Shown piece after piece: positions 21,138 through 29,563 of a stretch of DNA of 34,961 bases. This stretch comes from a virus: positions 1 to 34,961 of IMG/VR virus record IMGVR_UViG_3300025896_000087, one strand, 5' to 3'. The notes below the pieces were generated by a model. The model was not told the DNA's origin, did no database searches, and worked only from the letters and a program-made list of their open reading frames with translations. Each line of letters opens with the position of its first letter. Within the stretch, counting starts at the first letter, position 1. A program made the translations under genes and the position numbers.

Positions 21138-22043
21138 ATGGCAACGATGCTGCAACTCGTCCAGCAAGTGACGGGTGAATTGGGCCTTCCCGTACCGGCA
21201 ACGGTCGCGGGCAACCCCAACCAAGACGTTTCCCAGATTCTTGCGTTGATGAACGCTTGTGGGTACGAGTTGTTGCGTCGGGCTGATTGGCGACAGTTGA
21301 CCAAGCAGCATACGTTTTACACCGAAGCGACTTCTATCACGGGGTCGTGGACAACGGCCTCTACAACGCTCACGGTTGCCTCTAGCGCCGGGATTGACAC
21401 GACCTATCAGGTATCGGGTCAGGGCATCCCGAACGCAACTTATGTGACCTCGGTGCCGAACTCAACCTCGGTTACGATCAATTATTACCCGACTGAGGCG
21501 GGAGTGGGCGCGGCGCTTAACTTCCAAAAGGTAAAGTATGCGCTGCCCGCTGATTACGTTTCGTCGGTCAACCGCACGCATTGGGATAAGTCCAAGCGTT
21601 GGGAAATGCTTGGCCCCGAGTCGCCGCAGCAATGGGAATGGCTGCTCTCGGGCTATATCTCTACCGGCCCCCGTATCCGCTGGCGTTTGCTTGGCGAATA
21701 CTTCCAGATTTGGCCCGGTGTCAACGCCGGGGAGTTGCTCGGCTTTGAGTACCGTAGTGCGGCGTGGGCGATTGGCGCAGATGGCGTGCCAAAAAACTCG
21801 TTTACCGCTGACAACGACATCACGATTTACCCAGATCGCGTTGTAGTCCTTGGTACAAAACTTAAGTATTTTGAGGCCAAGGGTTTTGACACGACCGCGA
21901 TTTTCCGCGATTACATTAGCGAACTTGAAACCGCCATCGCGCAAGACACGGCGGCGGCTAACCTGTCCTTCGCCCCGCGTCCGGGTACGGTGTTGATCGG
22001 CTACGACAACATTCCTGACAGCGGCTACGGGTACGACAACTAA
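21138..22043 (+). CDS. Head-tail adaptor / tail tubular protein A-like
   Basis: 301 aa from ATG 21138, three bases after the previous stop and TAATG-coupled to the next gene. It opens with an alpha-helical segment (M-L-Q-L-V-Q-Q-V-T-G-E-L-G-L-P-V-P) and R-A-D-W-R-Q-L-T. A beta insert follows, then Y-A-L-P-A-D-Y-V-S-S-V, G-P-R-I-R-W-R-L-L-G-E-Y and F-E-Y-R-S. These are hallmarks of podovirus adaptors that ring the portal bottom. It ends in a helix and short Gly/Tyr tail. The next gene is nozzle-like, as in the usual adaptor-nozzle order. Confidence 0.8.
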   Translation: MATMLQLVQQVTGELGLPVPATVAGNPNQDVSQILALMNACGYELLRRADWRQLTKQHTFYTEATSITGSWTTASTTLTVASSAGIDTTYQVSGQGIPNATYVTSVPNSTSVTINYYPTEAGVGAALNFQKVKYALPADYVSSVNRTHWDKSKRWEMLGPESPQQWEWLLSGYISTGPRIRWRLLGEYFQIWPGVNAGELLGFEYRSAAWAIGADGVPKNSFTADNDITIYPDRVVVLGTKLKYFEAKGFDTTAIFRDYISELETAIAQDTAAANLSFAPRPGTVLIGYDNIPDSGYGYDN

Positions 22044-23608
22044 TGGCACGGGCGGCCCGACGTTTAGTTCAACAGGCAAGGGCCAATGTGGCTTCCTTGC
22101 CCGCACCCGTGGGCGGCTGGAACGCACGCGATTCGTTAGCCAATATGGCTCCAACGGACGCTGTGCAATTAGAGAACTATTTTCCGGGGGTCAGCAACGT
22201 CAATCTGCGTGGTGGGTTCAGTAAACACGCGACCGGCTTGCCAGATGACGTAGAAACGCTGGCGACCTATGCCGGTGCCACGGCTAACAAACTCTTTGCC
22301 TTTTCAGACGGCAAAATCTACGACGTAACCACAGCCGGTGCGGTAGGCGCTGCGGCAGTAAGCGGGTTGACCAATGCCCGATGGGAATACACCAACGTCA
22401 CGACTTCGGGCGGTAACTATCTCTATGCCGCAAATGGCGTAGACAAGCCGCTCCTTTACAACGGCTCAACATGGACAGCCATTGACGGCGCTTCCACGCC
22501 CGCCATTACAGGCGTCACGACTACGACGCTGACCTGCCCGACGCTTTTCAAGAACCGAATGTGGTTTATTGAGAAGAACACGCTGAAAGCATGGTATTTG
22601 CCGACTGCCAGCGTAGGCGGTGCAGCGCAGCAGTTTGATCTGTCTGCTGTCGCACGTTTGGGCGGTTATTTGGTTGCGATGGCGTCATGGACGATTGATG
22701 CGGGCTACGGCGTGGATGACAACCTTGTGTTTGTAACGAGCAAGGGCGAGGTTATCGTTTATCGCGGCACCGACCCGGCTTCGGCTTCTACTTGGGCGGT
22801 CATCGGTAACTGGATTGTGGGTTCGCCCATCGGCAACCGCTGTCTGATGAAGTATGGCGGCGACCTGCTTATTCTGACGCTAGATGGCTTGCTCCCGCTT
22901 GCCTCTGCGCTGCAATCCTCTCGCCTTGACCCCAACGTAGCCCTGTCAGACAAGATTCAAGGTGCATTTGCGGCGGCGGCTGCGCTGTATGGCAGCAATT
23001 TCGGGTGGTCAATGATCTATAACCCGAAAAACAATGCGCTGATTGTAAACGTGCCGGTGAGCGAAGGCGCACAAGAGCAGTTCGTAATGAACAACATCAC
23101 GAAAGCGTGGTGCAAGTTTACGAATTGGAAAGCCTTTCAGTTTGCCCTGCTCAACGACGAACTGTACTTCGGTGCCGCTGGGTATGTCGCAAAGGCGTGG
23201 ACAACGGGTTCCACCGAATACATGGACGATACGTCAAACATCGTCGGCAAGGCGCTACAAGCGTTTAACTACTTTGAGACGCGGGGCGTAAAGAAAATCT
23301 TTACCCGTGCGCGTCCGTCTTTGTTCACCAACAGCACCCCCTCGGTCACAATCGGCATAAATGTGGATTTCAACATTGCCGATAACTTGGCCCCGTTGTC
23401 GTTTACGCCATCACCCGTAGGTTTATGGGGTACGGGGCTGTGGGACGTGGCGGTTTGGGGTTCTGACTTGGAAGTACAGAACAACTGGCAGGGTGTGACA
23501 GGCGTGGGTTATTGCGGTGCCGTGCAGTTGCAGAGCAGCAGCAAGCAAACGGCGATTCAATGGGCATCAACTGACGTGGTGTTTCAACTCGGATGGGCTG
23601 GCATATAA
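22043..23608 (+). CDS. Tail nozzle / stabilisation protein (P22 gp10-like role)
   Basis: 521 aa, TAATG start. P-A-P-V-G-G-W-N-A-R-D-S-L-A-N-M, then A-V-Q-L-E-N-Y-F-P-G, is the standard opening of podovirus tail nozzle/stabilisation proteins. A series of beta-blade-like segments follows (L-F-A-F-S-D-G-K-I-Y-D-V and Y-L-Y-A-A-N-G-V-D-K-P-L). L-T-L-D-G-L-L-P-L-A-S-A-L and F-Q-L-G-W match the family's C-terminal core. It should form the beta-propeller nozzle attached below the adaptor ring and close the DNA channel. Confidence 0.85.
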   Translation: MARAARRLVQQARANVASLPAPVGGWNARDSLANMAPTDAVQLENYFPGVSNVNLRGGFSKHATGLPDDVETLATYAGATANKLFAFSDGKIYDVTTAGAVGAAAVSGLTNARWEYTNVTTSGGNYLYAANGVDKPLLYNGSTWTAIDGASTPAITGVTTTTLTCPTLFKNRMWFIEKNTLKAWYLPTASVGGAAQQFDLSAVARLGGYLVAMASWTIDAGYGVDDNLVFVTSKGEVIVYRGTDPASASTWAVIGNWIVGSPIGNRCLMKYGGDLLILTLDGLLPLASALQSSRLDPNVALSDKIQGAFAAAAALYGSNFGWSMIYNPKNNALIVNVPVSEGAQEQFVMNNITKAWCKFTNWKAFQFALLNDELYFGAAGYVAKAWTTGSTEYMDDTSNIVGKALQAFNYFETRGVKKIFTRARPSLFTNSTPSVTIGINVDFNIADNLAPLSFTPSPVGLWGTGLWDVAVWGSDLEVQNNWQGVTGVGYCGAVQLQSSSKQTAIQWASTDVVFQLGWAGI

Positions 23609-24036
23609 CAAGCGGCCCCGATGTGGGCGAATGGGTGTGTCAACACACGGGCGGCGGCTATCACGCCGAACGCTCCAACGCCCTTGGCCTAAAGAAAGGC
23701 GACGAGTTGGTATGTGGCGTGGTGTACGAGAACTGGAACGGGCGATCTATTGTCTGCCATATCGCGTTTCTTGATCGCCTGACCCCGACCTACCTTGCCG
23801 CCGTTTTTGATTATCCGTTCAACGTCTGCGGGGTTGACAAAATCATCGCCCCCGTGAGCAGCGGGAACGTGAAAGCGTTAAAACTTGTGAGTAATATGGG
23901 TTTCACCGAGGAAGCGCGTCTAAAGGATGCCGACACCAACGGTGATATTGTTTTCCTGACCATGACACGCGATGCGTGTCGTTTTTTAGGACACCGTTAT
24001 GGGCAAAAAATCGCCAGCACCTCCACCGGCACCTGA
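23593..24036 (+). CDS. GNAT-like N-acetyltransferase
   Basis: 147 aa, ATG 23593, overlapping the nozzle gene by 16 bases and the next gene by 38. Central beta strands (V-C-G-V-V-Y-E-N-W-N-G and C-H-I-A-F-L-D-R-L-T-P-T-Y) lead to S-S-G-N-V-K-A-L-K-L-V-S-N-M-G-F, the acetyl-CoA/helix region of GNAT proteins, and V-F-L-T-M-T-R-D-A-C-R-F-L-G-H-R-Y, a typical ending of phage GNAT-like proteins placed after tail nozzle genes. The catalytic acceptor is unknown. In phages such proteins may be virion-borne modifiers or structural derivatives of the fold. Confidence 0.7.
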   Translation: MGWHITSGPDVGEWVCQHTGGGYHAERSNALGLKKGDELVCGVVYENWNGRSIVCHIAFLDRLTPTYLAAVFDYPFNVCGVDKIIAPVSSGNVKALKLVSNMGFTEEARLKDADTNGDIVFLTMTRDACRFLGHRYGQKIASTSTGT

Positions 24037-26110
24037 TTACGCCGGAGCCGCGCAACAGCAGGGCCAAGCCAACCTTGAGGCCGCACGCCTCACGGCACGC
24101 CTTTCTAACCCCAACATCAGCACGCCCCTTGGTGGGCAGCGCGTGACGTTTGGTCGTGAGACGTTTGACCAATCGGGTTACGACAAGGCTATGGCTGACT
24201 ACAACAAGCAGTTGGAGGCGTACAACGCTGCCAAGGCTTCAGGTCAGCCGTTCCAGCCTTCAGGTGGGCAAGCGCCGGGTGGTTTGCCGACTAGCCCATT
24301 TACCGGCCCCACCTACGATCAAGAAGATCGCGTTCGTACTGGCCTGACCGATGAACAAGAAACGCTGATGGGCGGGTTCCGCGCACAGCCGCAGGGTGGC
24401 CTAACTTACGACCCCAATACGGGGATGCCGGTTGCGCCAACCAAGCAACAGTTTACAAGTCGCACCGATTTGGATACGCCGTTTATTGAGCAGTACCTAA
24501 CCGAAGATGCAGAGAAAACCCTTAAAGCGCAGCAGAGGGTTGAGTTGGCATTGTCTGGCCTTGGCGAACAAGCCATCACCAAAGTTGGCAAAATTTATGG
24601 CGATACATTCCGACCGGAAGGATTGCCCGAGCAGCAGTTTAGGTTTGGCGGTTACGGCGAACTGCCGACTACGCCAGATTTGGCCTCCATGGGTCAGTTT
24701 CAGCGTGGGTTTGAACGTGAAGCGTTGCCCAATGCCCCTGACATTACGGCAATGGGCCGTGCGGGCGCAGGAGCGTCGGTTCAGGGCGTTAATTACGGCC
24801 CACAGGCGGGTTTATACGGCTTCGCGGGCGGTGGCCCTGCCGCACCAACCGAGATTGCTGGGGCTGATTTGTCTATGGCAGGGCGCGTTGCCGGTGGCCC
24901 ACAAGCGGGACAGTACGGTTTCGCACAGGGTTTTGTACCTGCCGAACGGTTAGCGCAGTCTATTGACGTTTCTGGACTCGCCCAACTTCCGGTAGGCGCA
25001 GGAACGACCGCGCAACAAGCGATCATGTCGCGTGTCTCGCCGCAGTTGCAGCGGGATCGCGCTGCCCTTGAAAACCAACTTCGCAACCAAGGTTTGACGC
25101 CGGGTGGCGAAGCGTACAACCGCGAAATTGAGTTGTTTAATCAGCGGGCTAACGACCTTGTTCAACAAGCCGCGCTGCAAGGCATCAATTTGGATGCCCA
25201 GATGCGGGCGCAGGGCTTTAGCGAGCGCCAGATTCAAGCCGAACTTGCCAATCAAGCGCGTCAGGCGCAGTTTGGCATGGGTACAACACAAGCGCAGTTG
25301 GCGAATCAGGCTGTTGGACAAAACTTCCAACAGGGACTTGCCGCACAACAGGCTGCCAATCAGGCCCAAGCACAGGCTTTCCAACAGCAGTTGCAGACGG
25401 GTCAGTTCGGACGCGAAGCGCAGCAGATGGCGTTCCAGATGGGGCAATCGGCGCAAGATATGTACAACCGCGCCGTGCAGCAGAACTTTGCTCAAGGGAT
25501 GTCGTCTGCCGAAGCGCAGAACCGCGCCGCACAACAGGTGTTTGGGCAGCAGGTTGCCGCTCAAGAGTTGCAGAATCAGGCGTTGGCGCAAAACCAAGCC
25601 GCCGCGATGCAGCAGTATCAAGCGCAGTTGGGCCGTCAGGCGCAGGGCTTTGGTCAGCAGATGGATATGGCTGGCCTTTACAATGCCTCGCTTGCCGCAC
25701 AGCAGCAGTCGGCTTTGCAACAGGCTCAAGCCGCTGCCGCACTCCAGTCGCAAGGGTTCAATCAAGCACAAGCCGCCGCAGCGTTCCAGAACGCACAGCG
25801 TCAAGCCGCGTTGCAAGAGCAGTTGGCGCTACGCGCACAGCCGCTCAACGAAATCGCTGCGATCATGGGTGGCGCACAGGTGCAGATGCCGCAGTTCCAA
25901 GCCTACCAAGGCGCGGAAGTGGGAGCCGCACCAATCTTTGGCGCGACACAGGCGGCAGGAAACTTTGCACAACAGAACTACCAAAACCAGATGGCGGGTT
26001 ACAACGCCCAAATGGGATTGTTGGGTGGAGTCGCCGGGTTAGCCGGTTCCGCACTCGGCGGCCCAATCGGCGGCGGCATCGCCAAATCGTTATTTGGAAA
26101 GGGAGGTTAA
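23999..26110 (+). CDS. Large Ala/Gln-rich internal virion protein
   Basis: 703 aa from ATG 23999. The opening M-G-K-K-S-P-A-P-P-P-A-P-D-Y leads to a Gly/Pro-rich region with a repeated G-P-Q-A-G-x-Y-G-F-A at about residues 264 and 299. Then comes a very long helical segment (about 350-610) rich in Q, A and N without hydrophobic packing. The C-terminus has a G-G-V-A-G-L-A-G-S-A-L-G-G-P-I-G-G-G-I membrane-insertion-like patch. This composition is common for podovirus ejection or tail-core proteins, which thread through the tail into the host envelope. No enzymatic domain is evident. Identity with any named P22 ejection protein cannot be shown by eye. Confidence 0.7.
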   Translation: MGKKSPAPPPAPDYAGAAQQQGQANLEAARLTARLSNPNISTPLGGQRVTFGRETFDQSGYDKAMADYNKQLEAYNAAKASGQPFQPSGGQAPGGLPTSPFTGPTYDQEDRVRTGLTDEQETLMGGFRAQPQGGLTYDPNTGMPVAPTKQQFTSRTDLDTPFIEQYLTEDAEKTLKAQQRVELALSGLGEQAITKVGKIYGDTFRPEGLPEQQFRFGGYGELPTTPDLASMGQFQRGFEREALPNAPDITAMGRAGAGASVQGVNYGPQAGLYGFAGGGPAAPTEIAGADLSMAGRVAGGPQAGQYGFAQGFVPAERLAQSIDVSGLAQLPVGAGTTAQQAIMSRVSPQLQRDRAALENQLRNQGLTPGGEAYNREIELFNQRANDLVQQAALQGINLDAQMRAQGFSERQIQAELANQARQAQFGMGTTQAQLANQAVGQNFQQGLAAQQAANQAQAQAFQQQLQTGQFGREAQQMAFQMGQSAQDMYNRAVQQNFAQGMSSAEAQNRAAQQVFGQQVAAQELQNQALAQNQAAAMQQYQAQLGRQAQGFGQQMDMAGLYNASLAAQQQSALQQAQAAAALQSQGFNQAQAAAAFQNAQRQAALQEQLALRAQPLNEIAAIMGGAQVQMPQFQAYQGAEVGAAPIFGATQAAGNFAQQNYQNQMAGYNAQMGLLGGVAGLAGSALGGPIGGGIAKSLFGKGG

Positions 26111-26113
26111 AAC

Positions 26114-26389
26114 ATGAGAACGCCCTACCAATCGTTTAATGCACCCGCCACGATGAACGGGGGTCGCGGTCAGCGCCTAGCGCGTATGTTGCAGATGCAG
26201 GGCCAGAGCCAGCAGATCAGCAACAACGCTGGCGCACAGACCGATATGCAGTACAACCCGCCGCAGAACGCCGCAGACATGAACCCTGCCCCGCGTCAGT
26301 TTGCTCGGATGTACCCGCGCAAACCCAAGACCCCCGGCATGGTGAACCCGCAGGGCGGCCCGGACAGAGGGAGTTTTGAGAATGGCTGA
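26114..26389 (+). CDS. Small Gln/Asn/Pro-rich virion-region protein
   Basis: 91 aa, ATG 26114, GGGAGG about 8 bases upstream. Basic, low-complexity sequence with M-L-Q-M-Q-G-Q-S-Q-Q and several Pro/Arg patches; no predicted globular core. The last 8 bases overlap the next gene. Probably an accessory of the internal virion protein group. Confidence 0.6.
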   Translation: MRTPYQSFNAPATMNGGRGQRLARMLQMQGQSQQISNNAGAQTDMQYNPPQNAADMNPAPRQFARMYPRKPKTPGMVNPQGGPDRGSFENG

Positions 26390-27587
26390 ATACGTTTCAA
26401 CATTTAGGATGCCATCCGAATACGAGCGTGCGGCGATGGAAGCCCGCCGCCGTCAGCGCATGGCAGAAATGCTTGCTCAACAGGCGTACAACCCAATGGA
26501 GTTTCAGGGTGCGCCGATCCCTAAAGCAGCCCCGTTTGTGCAGGGACTTCAGGCGTTTTTGACAGCGCGTCAGTTGCGTAAAGCAGAGGAAGCCGAAAAA
26601 GAGGCTAAAGCGACAGAATCCGATTACGCCAAACGTCTTGCTGGACGTATGGGCGGCGTATCGGAGTTGCCTGATTACGGCACCCCCGAACAACAGATGG
26701 CACGTATTGACGCAGAGGAAGCCGCGCAGCGTGCATCGGGACAGTTACAGGAAGTTACGCCGACCGCGCAGTACCGCTTCAATCCGCAAGAAGCGTTAGA
26801 GATGGCCTCTACGGAAGTTGGCACAGCGGCGCTGAAGAACCGCCCGTTGATGGCGCAGCGTCTTGCCAAAATGTTGGAGACGCCAGAGGGTGAAGAATTT
26901 TATGCGCCGGTTTTGGGCGCTGATAACAAATACGTTCAATTTGGAAAACGTGGCGGCAACCGTGTTTCAACGATTGCTGGCCCAGCGGAATCAAAAATTG
27001 GCAAACCTTCGCCCGGCGACTTTACTCCGGCGAGCATTGCAAAATTTGCCACTTCGGGGAATTACGCAGATTTGGTTCCAATTCCTCGGCCCGCTCCGGT
27101 TACTAACATCAATATGCCATCTGAAGGTGAGCGTAAAGATGCGTATAACCTAGCCAGAGTGGTCAATGCGGCTAGCACGATTAACGCAGCCACAAGAGCC
27201 GAGCCGGGAGCAGTTACGCCGGGGCTAAAAGAAGCAACTGTTTCGGCATTGCCGGGTGTTGACGAAGCGTCATATCTTGCGCAGTCGCCGCAGCGTCAGG
27301 TCGTAACCGCCGCACAAACGGACATGATTGATGCGTTGCTGACCTTGGCAACCGGCGCGGCTTATACAAAAGAACAGTTGGCAGGACAACGCGCTGCCAT
27401 ATTGCCAAGATTTGGAGAGTCAAAGGAAAGCATTGACGCCAAAAAGAAGCGCGTTAGAGATTTGGCAACGGCGGCGAGAATTCGTGCGGGCCGTGCGTGG
27501 ACGCCGGAAATGGATAAAGCAATTGAAACGGCATTTGGGCCGGTTGAAGAAGAACCCATTACCGATTTGCCGCCGCGTCCGAGGTAA
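26382..27587 (+). CDS. Internal virion / ejection-type protein
   Basis: 401 aa from ATG 26382, which has GAGGGAG about 9 bases upstream; an in-frame TTG at 26376 is disregarded. The N-terminal half is helical and charged, with tandem A/E/K-rich stretches (A-E-E-A-E-K-E-A-K-A). The C-terminal R-K-D-A-Y-N-L-A-R-V-V-N-A-A to A-A-R-I-R-A-G-R-A-W block is a conserved-looking helical domain. It lies between two other candidate ejection proteins and is of similar composition. Codons in the middle become more A/T-rich than the start. Specific function unknown. Confidence 0.65.
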   Translation: MAEYVSTFRMPSEYERAAMEARRRQRMAEMLAQQAYNPMEFQGAPIPKAAPFVQGLQAFLTARQLRKAEEAEKEAKATESDYAKRLAGRMGGVSELPDYGTPEQQMARIDAEEAAQRASGQLQEVTPTAQYRFNPQEALEMASTEVGTAALKNRPLMAQRLAKMLETPEGEEFYAPVLGADNKYVQFGKRGGNRVSTIAGPAESKIGKPSPGDFTPASIAKFATSGNYADLVPIPRPAPVTNINMPSEGERKDAYNLARVVNAASTINAATRAEPGAVTPGLKEATVSALPGVDEASYLAQSPQRQVVTAAQTDMIDALLTLATGAAYTKEQLAGQRAAILPRFGESKESIDAKKKRVRDLATAARIRAGRAWTPEMDKAIETAFGPVEEEPITDLPPRPR

Positions 27588-27592
27588 TCGCA

Positions 27593-29557
27593 ATGCCAAA
27601 ATTTAGAATTGAAGGTGAAGTTTACGACGCGGCATCGCCTGAAGAAGCGTACAAAAAACACGATCAGGCTATGGCTCGTCGCGTTGAGTACAACCGTGGT
27701 GCAAATATGCCAACGGCGGCGCGTGCGGGTTTAACGGCAGCACAGGGCGCTACGTTTAACTTTGCTGACGAACTGGCTGGCGCTTTGGCAATGCAGGGCG
27801 CTTCCGAAGCACAGCGTGGCGCAGCAATGGCGGGAATCCGCACCCCATCTGTAGACCCTATGTCGCTTTACGACCCTGCTAAACAGCGTGTGTTAGGCGC
27901 GACAGAATCGTTTGCTCGGGAGCGTCCGGGCGCAGCAGTAACGTCAGAAATTTTGGGCGCTGCATCAACTCTCCCATTGACGATGGGCGCATCAGCAGTT
28001 CCGGCTACGGCTGGCATGATTACCCGTGGCGCAAGATTCTTGCGTCCCATTGTTGGGCAAAGCGCATTAAGCGCGGTCGGTTCAACCGAAGCCGAAACGC
28101 CAGAGGATTTCTCTGCGGAAGTTGCTAAAAAGACGGCAGAGGGTACGTTGTACGGCGGTGCGTTTGGCGCTGGCGGCAAAACCCTTGGTGTATTGGGGAG
28201 GCAGATTGGCCCCCGCTTGCCCGGTGTAGGTGGGCAATTTGCTACAACCCCGGCTCGGGAACGTCTCGCGCAACTGTTAGAGCGTGATGCGGAAGCCCGC
28301 ATTATGTCAGGCGGCGACCCGATCACGATTGCAGAAACCCGGTTGCGTAAGTTTGGCCCAGATGCGCCACTTGCCGTAACAGGTCGGGAAACCACCGAAG
28401 AACTTGGTTTGCTGCGTAACCTTCCGGGCGCACAGCAGCGCATGATTGACGCCGAGACACGCCGTATTCAAGCCCAACGCGGCCCGTCGTTGGTTGAGGG
28501 CGCTGAAGCGGCAATAGACGCACAAGGCGTGCCGTTCCGCGCAACGGTGCAACAGTTTTCTCAAGATGCGCGTGCGAAATCAGCGCCGTTTTATCAGCAG
28601 TTAGAAGGCCAAGAGTTTGTTGTAGATAAAGAATTGGCTGACCTAATCGCCCGATCCCGTAAAACTTTTGCTGATGCGGAAGAACTTGCGGCGGTGCGCG
28701 GTATGCCCGCCAAACTTGACCTTGGCACTTTGCGACCGGGTGACAGAGTGCCGTTTGAGGTATTGGATAACCTTAAGCGCACGCTGTACGACATTGAAGA
28801 AGCCGCAAAGGGTGAGTTTGGTAAGTCAACGGAAAAAAGCCGTGCCTATACCCAGTTGCGTCGTAGCCTCATTGCAAAACTTGACGAACTGTCGCCAAAG
28901 GACGCCAAAGGTCAGAGCATTTACCGTCAGGCCCGACAAGCGTTTGAAGGTGAAGCGCAATTAGAAAGCGCAATGCGGCGTGGACGTGATGCGTTAAAAG
29001 AGGACGCGGAAGAACTTGCCGCAACAATGGCTGATTTGGAACCGTCGCAACTTGAAGCGTTCCGCATGGGTGCGGTGCAGGGTATTCGTGACTTGGCAGG
29101 AACAGGGGCGGGGCAGACTCGGCTGCTGAACTTGTACAAAGAACCAACCTTGCAAGCCAAACTGCGAACCATCTTTGGCAATGACTTCCGCAAGTTTCAG
29201 AAAGCCATTTTGCAGCAAGAGGAAATCCGTCGCGTTGAACGTGCGGGTCAAGGCTCGCAGACGTTTAAGTTAGGCGCACGCGCAGAGGATCAGGGAGCCA
29301 TGATGGACGCCCTTGACCTTGCCCAATCGGCACAGGCTGGCGGTTTGCCGCTTGTGGAGCGCGTCAGCCGCAAGTTCTCGCAGTTGCGTATGCCTGAACA
29401 ATCGCGGAAAGAATTGGCAAGACTATTATTGTTGCGCGGCGAACCTGCCGCAGCAGAACTTCGTGACATGAGATCGTTTATGGAACGCCGTCGCCGTCAG
29501 CAAGCCCTTGCAGGGCAGTTGTCAGGTCGTACTGGTGCATTGGCTGGACAGGAGTAA
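27593..29557 (+). CDS. Large ejection-type internal virion protein
   Basis: 654 aa, ATG 27593. The first 45 residues contain a short motif (M-P-K-F-R-I-E-G-E-V-Y-D-A-A-S-P-E-E-A-Y) like the small adaptor domains at the start of phage virion proteins. It is followed by Gly/Ala-rich possibly membrane-inserting segments (L-G-A-A-S-T-L-P-L-T-M-G-A-S-A-V-P-A-T-A-G-M). The rest is a long helical body with many charged residues ending in R-R-R-Q-Q-A-L-A-G-Q-L-S. Size, composition and position before the tail fibre fit a podovirus ejection protein that crosses the host envelope with the DNA. Confidence 0.7.
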   Translation: MPKFRIEGEVYDAASPEEAYKKHDQAMARRVEYNRGANMPTAARAGLTAAQGATFNFADELAGALAMQGASEAQRGAAMAGIRTPSVDPMSLYDPAKQRVLGATESFARERPGAAVTSEILGAASTLPLTMGASAVPATAGMITRGARFLRPIVGQSALSAVGSTEAETPEDFSAEVAKKTAEGTLYGGAFGAGGKTLGVLGRQIGPRLPGVGGQFATTPARERLAQLLERDAEARIMSGGDPITIAETRLRKFGPDAPLAVTGRETTEELGLLRNLPGAQQRMIDAETRRIQAQRGPSLVEGAEAAIDAQGVPFRATVQQFSQDARAKSAPFYQQLEGQEFVVDKELADLIARSRKTFADAEELAAVRGMPAKLDLGTLRPGDRVPFEVLDNLKRTLYDIEEAAKGEFGKSTEKSRAYTQLRRSLIAKLDELSPKDAKGQSIYRQARQAFEGEAQLESAMRRGRDALKEDAEELAATMADLEPSQLEAFRMGAVQGIRDLAGTGAGQTRLLNLYKEPTLQAKLRTIFGNDFRKFQKAILQQEEIRRVERAGQGSQTFKLGARAEDQGAMMDALDLAQSAQAGGLPLVERVSRKFSQLRMPEQSRKELARLLLLRGEPAAAELRDMRSFMERRRRQQALAGQLSGRTGALAGQE

Positions 29558-29563
29558 ACACAG

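Noticed and set aside
24950-25816. 288-aa minus-strand ORF within the Ala/Gln-rich virion gene
   Set aside because: Leu/Arg-rich antisense shadow of the Q/A-rich frame; no recognisable domain.
25104-26042. 312-aa plus-strand ORF within the Ala/Gln-rich virion gene
   Set aside because: Arg/Ser/Lys-rich translation of a shifted frame of a Gln-rich coding sequence; no start context.
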